Below, in pieces: positions 1-6,447 of a stretch of DNA of 23,493 nucleotides. The notes below the pieces were generated by a model. It was not told where the DNA came from, ran no database searches, and saw only the letters and a program-made list of their open reading frames with translations. Each line of letters begins with the position of its first letter. The stretch's first letter is position 1. Origin of the DNA: Flavobacteriales bacterium (GTDB lineage Bacteria; Bacteroidota; Bacteroidia; Flavobacteriales; UBA7430); assembly GCA_024959975.1 (NCBI GenBank), contig JANXFM010000104.1:1-23493 (forward strand), in the 5' to 3' direction. Made by a program: the position numbers and the translations under genes.

Positions 1-129
1 ATTAAAAAATTCGTTCTTATGAAAGAAACCTGGTCAATTGAAGGTGGTGAATTAACGGCTACCCTCAAACTAAAAAGGAAACCCGTTCTCGCTAAGTACG
101 AGAAAGAATACAAAGAATTGTACGGATAA
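1..129 (+). CDS. Long-chain acyl-CoA synthetase (AMP-forming), C-terminal end only
   Basis: An open frame runs from the window edge to TAA at 127-129 and gives the last 42 residues of a protein. The tail contains GGELTATLKLKRKPVLAKY followed by a Lys/Glu/Tyr-rich end. This resembles the C-terminus of AMP-forming long-chain acyl-CoA synthetases, where a conserved Gly-Glu-Leu-Thr-x-(Thr/Met)-x-Lys-Leu-(Lys/Arg)-Arg block carries the C-domain lysine and is followed by a short tail. Such enzymes activate free fatty acids to acyl-CoA with ATP. The call also fits the context, because a complete beta-oxidation gene set follows on the same strand. A terminator lies 2 bases after the stop, so this gene probably ends its own transcript. 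With only 42 residues visible, another ANL-superfamily enzyme cannot be excluded. Confidence 0.72.
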   Translation: MKKFVLMKETWSIEGGELTATLKLKRKPVLAKYEKEYKELYG

Positions 130-130
130 A

Positions 131-155
131 AAGCGCCATTAGGTGCTTTTTTTTT
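131..155 (+). terminator. Intrinsic terminator after the acyl-CoA synthetase gene
   Basis: The arms AGCGCC (132-137) and GGTGCT (142-147) pair with one G-U wobble around an ATTA loop and run directly into nine T residues (147-155). The hairpin begins 2 bases after the upstream stop codon. Confidence 0.8.
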
Positions 156-159
156 GCTT

Positions 160-189
160 GTCTGCCTAACGCAGACAGGCCTGTCGAAG
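160..189 (+). repeat. 30-nt hairpin module, copy 1
   Basis: The stem is GTCTGC (160-165) paired with GCAGAC (171-176) around CTAAC, followed by a tail ending CTGTCGAAG. It matches 9111-9140 at 25 of 30 positions. The second base of the left arm (T here, C there) and its partner (A here, G there) change together, so pairing is kept. It sits next to a copy of the larger palindromic element in both places. Confidence 0.65.
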
Positions 190-193
190 TAAT

Positions 194-290
194 TCTCCCC
201 TTGAGGGGAGATGCCACGTACTGGCAGAGGGGTGTAAAAATGATGCATACAACTTAATGAACACCCCTGTAGTCCCATCAAGGGGACAAT
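194..290 (+). repeat. Dispersed palindromic intergenic element, copy A (diverged)
   Basis: The outer palindromes are TCTCCCCTTGAGGGGAGA (194-211) on the left and a CCCATCAAGGGG block (273-284) on the right. Inside is a GGGGTGT ... AACACCCCTGTAGTCCC pair (229-275). The right half matches copy B, but the central 30 bases differ. No coding frame or transposase is seen in it. Confidence 0.65.
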
Positions 291-377
291 CCCCTACACA
301 ACCAACAACTACCAACTAAATTTAGTATGCGCGCCAAATAATTTGCCAATTTATTATGCTTGCATACTTTTATTTCG

Positions 378-394
378 TATGTTTAGTAAACATA
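378..394. promoter_or_regulatory. 17-bp palindrome, probable MarR operator overlapping the promoter
   Basis: TATGTTTA (378-385) and TAAACATA (387-394) are perfect inverted arms around a single G, 13 bases before the regulator's ATG. The left arm also matches the Bacteroidota -7 box TAnnTTTG at 7 of 8 positions, and a TTG lies upstream at 360-362 with a somewhat short 15-base spacing. MarR dimers typically bind palindromes of about this size and often repress their own operon. The operator role is inferred from position and symmetry. Confidence 0.55.
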
Positions 395-407
395 GAATAC
401 ATAAACG

Positions 408-845
408 ATGATAAATAAGAAACACATAATCGATTTTCGCATCCGATGGGCATGGCACAGTATCTCAAGATTGTACAATGAGTGGGCAAAAAATCACAAC
501 GCAACCACCTCTACAGCCTTTGCTTTATTAAACATTGAAAAGGAAGGAATCTTATCCACACAGTTAGGCCCTAAGATGGGAATGGAGTCCCGAAGTTTAA
601 CAAGAACCTTAAAAGGAATGTTAGACAAAGGATTGATCCGAAAAAAAATCGACCCAAAAGACAAAAGAAAAGTACAGCTCTTTTTAACTAAAAAGGGCTT
701 AAAATACAGAAAGATCGCTGCTGAAAATGTAAAAGTGTTTAACAAGCGTGTATTCGAAAAAATCACAAAAGAAGAGCTGGAAACTTTTTACAAGGTCATG
801 GATGCGGTAGATAAATCTATTGAAGAATTGAAGAATGGAAACTAA
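408..845 (+). CDS. MarR-family transcriptional regulator
   Basis: The 145-residue length is typical of single-domain MarR dimers. A winged helix-turn-helix spans roughly residues 35-95. It includes an ST-LG-KMGMESRSLTRTLKGMLDKGLI recognition region (read from about residue 50) and then the wing, where DPKDKRKVQLFLT is the classic D-x-R-D/K-x-R-x-x wing pattern. Flanking N- and C-terminal helices would form the dimer interface. The start is ATG at 408. The 3' end overlaps the start of the fused dehydrogenase/hydratase gene by 11 bases, so the two are co-transcribed. The inferred role is control of the beta-oxidation operon and of itself through the palindrome just upstream, possibly with an acyl-CoA as ligand. 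The family is clear but the ligand is not visible in the sequence. Confidence 0.9.
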   Translation: MINKKHIIDFRIRWAWHSISRLYNEWAKNHNATTSTAFALLNIEKEGILSTQLGPKMGMESRSLTRTLKGMLDKGLIRKKIDPKDKRKVQLFLTKKGLKYRKIAAENVKVFNKRVFEKITKEELETFYKVMDAVDKSIEELKNGN

Positions 846-3246
846 ACGAACGATACAAAAAGTAGCAGTTATTGGTTCGGGGATTATGGGTTCTCGAATT
901 GCCTGTCATATGGCAAATATCGGGCTCGATGTACTTCTATTAGACATCGCTCCATTTCAATTAGATGATGCTGAAGAAAAGGCAGGATTAACTTTAGAAC
1001 ATCCAAAGGTAAAAAACCGAATTGTAAAAGATGCGCTAAAGTCTACGCTTAAATCAAAGCCCGCTTCGCTCTACAAAAAGGAATTCATCAACAGAATTAA
1101 AACGGGAAACCTTACCGACGATTTTGAAAAAATAAGCGACGCCGATTGGATCATAGAAGTGGTGGTTGAACGGCTCGACATCAAAAAGCAAATCTTCGAA
1201 AAGGTAGAGAAATTCCGTAGAGAAGGCAGTATTGTTTCGAGCAATACATCGGGAATACCTATTCATATGATGCTGGAAGAAAGAAGTGAAGATTTCAAAT
1301 CACACTTCTTAGGAACACATTTCTTTAATCCTCCACGTTATTTGGAGCTTTTGGAAATCATTCCTACGCCACACACAAATTCAGAAATTACAGATTTCCT
1401 AATGAATTTTGGCGATCGTTATTTAGGTAAAACGACGGTTCTTTGTAAGGATACGCCTGCTTTTATTGCCAATCGAGTTGGCGTAGCAGGAATCTTATCC
1501 CTTTTCCATTTGGTAGAAAAAAAGGGCTTATCTGTAGAAGCGGTCGATAAACTTACGGGTCGTATTATTGGCCGTCCAAAATCGGCAACCTTTAGAACCT
1601 GCGATGTGGTAGGATTAGACACGCTGGTACACGTAGCAAAAGGGCTTTATGAGAATTGTCCAAATGATGAAGCACGCGCAAACTTCAAACTCCCAAAGTA
1701 CGTTCAAACACTTTTCGATAAGAAGTGGCTGGGAGACAAAACCAAGCAAGGTTTTTACAAAAAAACGAAAGACGAAAATGGTAAAAAAGTCATTTTATCT
1801 CTCGACTTAAATAGCCTAGAATACAAAACACAAGAAGCTGTTAAATTTGACGCTTTAGCTCAGGCAAAAGAAATTAAAGATTTAAGAGAACGAATTGCAT
1901 TCTTGTACAACAGCAAGGGTGAAGCCGGAGATTTCTACAGAGAACTATTTAGTGACATTTTCGCTTATGTGTCGCATCGTATTCCTGAGATATCTGATGA
2001 AACCTACCGAATAGACCAGGCAGTCAAAGCCGGTTTTGGCTGGGAGTTAGGTCCTTTTGAAATTTGGGATGCTGTTGGGGTACAAGAAGCGTACGATAAG
2101 GCTTTGGATCTCGGGAAAAACATCGCTCCCTGGGTTAAAGAAATGTTGGATGCCGGACAATGTTCATTCTACAAAATTGAAGGGTCATCAAAATTATTCT
2201 TTAATAAGCCGGATAATAAATACCAAACGCTTCCAGATCAAAATACCCGAATCGATCTGTATGTTCGCAAAAAAGCGAATACCATATGGAAGAACGATAG
2301 TGCTTCTTTAATTGATCTGGGTGATGAAGTCGTGAATTTGGAATTCCATTCAAAAATGAATTCTATTGGCAGCGAAACCTTACAAGCCATTCAGCATGCA
2401 ATAGATCTGACTGAGGAAAACTACAAGGGTCTGGTTATTGCCAATCAGGGTCAGAACTTCTCGGCAGGGGCCAATTTGGCGATCATATTTATGATGGCTG
2501 TAGAGCAGGATTACGAGGAATTGGATTTTGCCATACGTGCATTCCAGCAGACCACACAAAAAATACGTTACTCCAACATTCCGGTAGTGGTAGCAACACA
2601 CGCCATGACCTTAGGTGGAGGCTGTGAAATTGCCATACATGCAGACATTACCCAGGCTGCTGCAGAAACTTACATGGGATTGGTAGAAATGAGTGTTGGA
2701 CTGATTCCCGGTGGTGGTGGTTCTAAAGAAATGGCCTTGCGCGCTTCGGAACTTTTCAATCAGGGAGATATTGAAACTCCTTTAATTCGCGAAATGTTTT
2801 TAAATATTGGAATGGCAAAAGTTTCAACTTCGGCACACGAAGCCATGGATCTGGGTTTATTAAGAAAAGGTATTGACTCTATTTCCATTAATAAAAAACG
2901 ATTAATCGCCGATGCCAAAGCAGCAGTTATTGGCTTGGCAGACAAAGGATATCAGGCGCCATCAAACGAAAAGAAAATTAAAGTTCTCGGCAAGCAAATT
3001 CTGGGCTCATTCCTGGTGGGTGCCGACACTATGCTTCATTCCGGGTTCATTACCGAACACGAAAAGTTAATGTCTGAAAAATTAGGCTATGTCATCGCTG
3101 GTGGAGATCTCTCCTCGCCAACTTTGGTGAGTGAGCAATACTTACTCGATCTGGAAAGAGAAGCCTTCTTATCACTTACAGGTGAACGAAAAACACTGGA
3201 ACGTATTGAGCATATGCTGAAAAAAGGAAAACCATTACGCAACTAA
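835..3246 (+). CDS. fadN: Fused 3-hydroxyacyl-CoA dehydrogenase / enoyl-CoA hydratase (FadN-type)
   Basis: This 803-residue enzyme probably performs two steps of beta-oxidation in the cytoplasm: hydration of enoyl-CoA and NAD-dependent oxidation of 3-hydroxyacyl-CoA. The N-terminal half is the dehydrogenase. It has a Rossmann motif G14-S-G16-I-M-G19, an SSNTSG segment, and the active-site His in H162-F-F-N-P-P. The C-terminal third is a crotonase-fold hydratase. It has an NFSAGANL oxyanion segment and both catalytic glutamates, E598 in GGGCE and E618 in GLVEMSVGL, 20 residues apart as in enoyl-CoA hydratase 1. The dehydrogenase-first order matches the FadN type of Bacillus and is the reverse of E. 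coli FadB. It overlaps the MarR gene upstream and lies 10 bases before the thiolase. No frameshift is seen and both active sites look intact. Confidence 0.92.
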   Translation: METKRTIQKVAVIGSGIMGSRIACHMANIGLDVLLLDIAPFQLDDAEEKAGLTLEHPKVKNRIVKDALKSTLKSKPASLYKKEFINRIKTGNLTDDFEKISDADWIIEVVVERLDIKKQIFEKVEKFRREGSIVSSNTSGIPIHMMLEERSEDFKSHFLGTHFFNPPRYLELLEIIPTPHTNSEITDFLMNFGDRYLGKTTVLCKDTPAFIANRVGVAGILSLFHLVEKKGLSVEAVDKLTGRIIGRPKSATFRTCDVVGLDTLVHVAKGLYENCPNDEARANFKLPKYVQTLFDKKWLGDKTKQGFYKKTKDENGKKVILSLDLNSLEYKTQEAVKFDALAQAKEIKDLRERIAFLYNSKGEAGDFYRELFSDIFAYVSHRIPEISDETYRIDQAVKAGFGWELGPFEIWDAVGVQEAYDKALDLGKNIAPWVKEMLDAGQCSFYKIEGSSKLFFNKPDNKYQTLPDQNTRIDLYVRKKANTIWKNDSASLIDLGDEVVNLEFHSKMNSIGSETLQAIQHAIDLTEENYKGLVIANQGQNFSAGANLAIIFMMAVEQDYEELDFAIRAFQQTTQKIRYSNIPVVVATHAMTLGGGCEIAIHADITQAAAETYMGLVEMSVGLIPGGGGSKEMALRASELFNQGDIETPLIREMFLNIGMAKVSTSAHEAMDLGLLRKGIDSISINKKRLIADAKAAVIGLADKGYQAPSNEKKIKVLGKQILGSFLVGADTMLHSGFITEHEKLMSEKLGYVIAGGDLSSPTLVSEQYLLDLEREAFLSLTGERKTLERIEHMLKKGKPLRN

Positions 3247-3256
3247 GACTATCGAT

Positions 3257-4435
3257 ATGAAAGCATACATAATAAAAGGATATCGAACAGCTGTAGGAAA
3301 AGCTCCGAGAGGAATTTTCCGCTTTACACGTCCCGATGATTTGGCGGCTGCAACGGTAAAGCATTTGGTAAATGCCATTCCCGAATTAGACGTTAACAGA
3401 ATTGATGATGTCATTGTTGGAAATGCAACTCCTGAAGCTGAACAAGGCTTAAACATCGGTCGTATGATTTCCTTAATGGGATTAAACACGGATAAAGTTC
3501 CGGGTGTAACGGTAAACCGTTACTGCTCTTCCGGACTGGAAACCATCGCTTTGGCTTCTGCTAAGATTAATGCAGGGATGGCTGATTGTATTATTGCCGG
3601 CGGTGTGGAAAGTATGTCACCCATTCCTTTTGGTGGATGGAGGGTTGTTCCGAATGTTGATGTTTCAACTAAAAACCCAAGCTGGTACTGGGGAATGGGA
3701 AATACGGCAGAAGAAGTAGCACGTCGCTACAAGATATCAAGAGAGGAGCAAGATGAGTTTGCCTTTAACTCACACAACAAAGCCTTAAACGCCATCGACA
3801 CAGGTTTGTTTAAAGATGAAATCGTACCGATCGAGGTGGAAGAAATATTCTTGGATCAAAACGAAAAAAGACAAGTACGAAAGTTTATCGTAGATACAGA
3901 CGAAGGTCCTCGTAGAGGAACGAACATAACCGCTCTGGCGAAACTTCGACCTGTGTTTGCTGCAGGAGGATCGGTAACCGCAGGAAATTCATCGCAAACT
4001 TCAGATGGTGCTGCCTTTGTGATGGTGATGTCTGAAAAGATGGTGAAAGAACTAAAGCTTGAACCTGTAGCTCAATTACTTAGCTACCATGTTGCCGGAC
4101 TCGAACCGGATGTGATGGGCATGGGGCCGGTGTATGCTGCTCCAAAAGCCATTGAAAAAGCAGGGTTAAAACTAAAAGACATCGAACAATTTGAACTGAA
4201 TGAAGCATTCGCTTCACAGTCGGTTGCGGTATTAAAAGAATTGGATCTAAACCCGGACATCGTAAATGTAAACGGGGGAGCCATTGCTTTAGGACACCCT
4301 CTGGGATGTACCGGTGCAAAACTTTCGGTGCAGTTATTTAATGAAATGAGAAGAAGAAAACAACGCTACGGAATGGTTACTATGTGCGTAGGAACCGGAC
4401 AAGGTGCCGCAGGTGTGTATGAATTATTGAAATAG
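3257..4435 (+). CDS. fadA: Acetyl-CoA C-acyltransferase (3-ketoacyl-CoA thiolase)
   Basis: This 392-residue thiolase cleaves 3-ketoacyl-CoA with CoA to give acetyl-CoA and a shortened acyl-CoA, the last beta-oxidation step. All catalytic elements are present: the nucleophilic Cys90 in NRYCSSGLE, the NEAF motif near residue 316, His347 in GHPLGCTG, and Cys377 in MCVGTGQG. Length and motif order are normal for a dimeric or tetrameric degradative thiolase. It begins 10 bases after the FadN-type gene, so it is in the same operon. The biosynthetic acetyl-CoA acetyltransferase class has the same motifs. The degradative role is preferred because of the neighbours. Confidence 0.92.
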   Translation: MKAYIIKGYRTAVGKAPRGIFRFTRPDDLAAATVKHLVNAIPELDVNRIDDVIVGNATPEAEQGLNIGRMISLMGLNTDKVPGVTVNRYCSSGLETIALASAKINAGMADCIIAGGVESMSPIPFGGWRVVPNVDVSTKNPSWYWGMGNTAEEVARRYKISREEQDEFAFNSHNKALNAIDTGLFKDEIVPIEVEEIFLDQNEKRQVRKFIVDTDEGPRRGTNITALAKLRPVFAAGGSVTAGNSSQTSDGAAFVMVMSEKMVKELKLEPVAQLLSYHVAGLEPDVMGMGPVYAAPKAIEKAGLKLKDIEQFELNEAFASQSVAVLKELDLNPDIVNVNGGAIALGHPLGCTGAKLSVQLFNEMRRRKQRYGMVTMCVGTGQGAAGVYELLK

Positions 4436-4456
4436 AAATACAGTTGACAATTAAAG

Positions 4457-4548
4457 TCCCCCCTTGAGGGGGGCACAGGGGGGTGTTCTTAAAAGTTGAA
4501 GATTGTTGTGTCTGAGAAACACCCCTGTAGTCCCCTCAAGGGGACAAT
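4457..4548 (+). repeat. Dispersed palindromic intergenic element, copy B
   Basis: A CCCCCCTTGAGGGGGG palindrome is on the left and CCCCTCAAGGGG on the right. Between them is a 52-base core (4480-4531) that starts GGGGTGTTCTT and ends AACACCCCTGTAGT, so the core also has inverted ends. It matches the reverse complement of 9149-9200 at 49 of 52 positions. It fills most of the 158-base gap between the thiolase and acyl-CoA dehydrogenase genes, and no separate promoter is obvious there. Confidence 0.75.
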
Positions 4549-4593
4549 TAAAAACTACCGATAGCTGAAAGCTAGTCACTAATAACTAATATT

Positions 4594-6375
4594 ATGAGTT
4601 ATTTAAAAGGAGGAGAATTCCTCATAAAAGATACAGAAGCCAAAGAGGTATTCATCAGAGAAGAATTTGGGGAAGACCAAATGATGATGCACAGTGCCTG
4701 CCATGAATTTATGGAACGTGAGGTTAGACCCAACTTAAAGCGTTTCGAAGAAAAAGATTATGCATTGGTGGAAAACTTAATGTACAAAGCAGGAGAATTA
4801 GGTCTGTTAGGAATTAGTGTACCCGAAGAATATGAAGGTCTTGGAATGGGCTTCAATACAGGGATGTTAATTTGCGAGGAATTTTCGAATTTGACAGCCT
4901 CACTTGCTACTGCCTACGGAGCACATACAGGTATTGGTACACTTCCAATTTTACTGTACGGTACCGAAGCGCAAAAAAAACATTATTTACCAAAGTTGGC
5001 TTCCGGTGAATGGGTATCCTGTTACAACCTAACAGAACCCAATGCCGGTTCAGATGCAAATTCCGGAAAAACCAAAGCCGTTTTAACTGAAGATGGGGAA
5101 CACTACGAAATTACAGGACAAAAAATATGGATCTCAAATGCAGGGTTCGCTCATGTATTTATTGTATTTGCCCGTATTGAAGACGACAAAAACATCACGG
5201 GTTTTGTGTTCGAAAAAGACAAAGTGGAGGGCTTAACCCTTAATCCCGAAGAGCTCAAAATGGGTATTCGGTCCTCATCTACCCGACAAGTATTTTACAA
5301 CAAGGTAAAAGTGCCTAAATCTGCAATGTTGGGTAAACGTGGTGAAGGATTTAAAATTGCCATGAATGCTTTAAACGTGGGTCGAATTAAACTGGGAGTT
5401 GCCGTAACCGGGGCGTCAAAAAGGGTAATTAATTATGCCGTGAATTACGCTAACGAACGAGTACAATTTAAAACGCCGATCTCATCTTTTGGAGCTATTC
5501 AATACAAGCTTGCCGAAATGGCAACCAAAACTTATGTGGCAGATGCAGGGAATTACCGTACGGGACAAAATGTAGAAGATCATATGACACGCCTGGAAGA
5601 AGAAGGATTGTCCCCTCAGGAAGCTAAATTAAAAGGTGCAGAAGAATATGCTATTGAATGTGCCATACTAAAAGTTTTTTGTTCTGAAATCGTTCAATAT
5701 GTAACCGACGAAGCTGTTCAGATCTATGGAGGAATGGGCTTTTCTGCTGAATCTGAAATTGAGGCTTGTTATCGTGATGCTCGTATCTCAAGAATTTACG
5801 AGGGAACGAATGAGATCAATCGTTTACTTTTAGTAAAAATGATGATGAAAAAGGCCGGCTCTGGAGAAATTGACCTATTGGGTTCTGCGAAAGCAGTTGC
5901 TAAAGAATTGATGGGTATTCCTTCTTTTGACAGTCCTTCAGATGTGCTTTTTGCTGAAGAGAAAAAAATATTAAAAAACTTAAAGAAAACCATTCTAATG
6001 ATCGCTGGTACTACTGCGCAAAAATTAGGCGACAAGCTGGCTTTAGAGCAGGAAGTAATGATGAATATCTCCAACATGATCATTGCGGTGTACATACTTG
6101 AATCTGCACTTTTGAAAACTGAAAAGTTAATCGCTAAAGATGGTAGAGAAATACACGAAGAAAAAATTTCTATGTGTATCAATTACCTTCATCATGCGGT
6201 GGAAGAAGTTCGCAAAAACGGGAAAGAAGCCTTGTACGCCATCTTAGAAGGTGATGAACAAAAGATGTTGTTGATGGGCTTAAAACGCTTTACAAAAGTA
6301 CAACCAACGAACTTAAAAGAACATAGAAGATTGATTGCCAAAAAGCTAGTTAAAGCAAACGAATATTGCTTTTAA
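4594..6375 (+). CDS. fadE: Acyl-CoA dehydrogenase, long FadE/VLCAD-like type
   Basis: This FAD enzyme oxidises acyl-CoA to trans-2-enoyl-CoA and passes electrons to ETF. The N-terminal helical domain covers about residues 20-140. The middle domain follows, with a YNLTEPNAGSDA FAD/substrate segment and KIWISNAGFA. The C-terminal helical domain carries the probable catalytic base Glu403 in RIYEGTNEINRL. At 593 residues it has roughly 170 residues beyond the standard acyl-CoA dehydrogenase core, like VLCAD, ACAD9 and Bacillus FadE, where the extra domain is linked to long-chain use or membrane association. It follows the thiolase gene across a repeat-filled gap on the same strand and ends at a bidirectional terminator. 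ETF genes are not in the window. Confidence 0.92.
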   Translation: MSYLKGGEFLIKDTEAKEVFIREEFGEDQMMMHSACHEFMEREVRPNLKRFEEKDYALVENLMYKAGELGLLGISVPEEYEGLGMGFNTGMLICEEFSNLTASLATAYGAHTGIGTLPILLYGTEAQKKHYLPKLASGEWVSCYNLTEPNAGSDANSGKTKAVLTEDGEHYEITGQKIWISNAGFAHVFIVFARIEDDKNITGFVFEKDKVEGLTLNPEELKMGIRSSSTRQVFYNKVKVPKSAMLGKRGEGFKIAMNALNVGRIKLGVAVTGASKRVINYAVNYANERVQFKTPISSFGAIQYKLAEMATKTYVADAGNYRTGQNVEDHMTRLEEEGLSPQEAKLKGAEEYAIECAILKVFCSEIVQYVTDEAVQIYGGMGFSAESEIEACYRDARISRIYEGTNEINRLLLVKMMMKKAGSGEIDLLGSAKAVAKELMGIPSFDSPSDVLFAEEKKILKNLKKTILMIAGTTAQKLGDKLALEQEVMMNISNMIIAVYILESALLKTEKLIAKDGREIHEEKISMCINYLHHAVEEVRKNGKEALYAILEGDEQKMLLMGLKRFTKVQPTNLKEHRRLIAKKLVKANEYCF

Positions 6376-6414
6376 CCCCACATCCCCCCGTCGTAATACT
6401 AGTTTTACGAATGC

Positions 6415-6446
6415 AAAAGCCTCCCGAACGTTAGGGAGGCTTTTAT
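6415..6446. terminator. Bidirectional intrinsic terminator between convergent genes
   Basis: The arms AAAAGCCTCCC (6415-6425) and GGGAGGCTTTT (6434-6444) pair perfectly over 11 bp around an 8-base loop, with A and T runs on the two sides. It lies 40 bases after the acyl-CoA dehydrogenase stop and just before the convergent protease stop at 6448, so it can serve both. Confidence 0.88.
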
Positions 6447-6447
6447 T

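Noticed and set aside
408..6375. The fad block as a horizontally acquired island
   Set aside because: Codon use and base composition look like the flanking genes, and no integrase, tRNA or attachment repeat is present. The dispersed repeats also occur outside the block.
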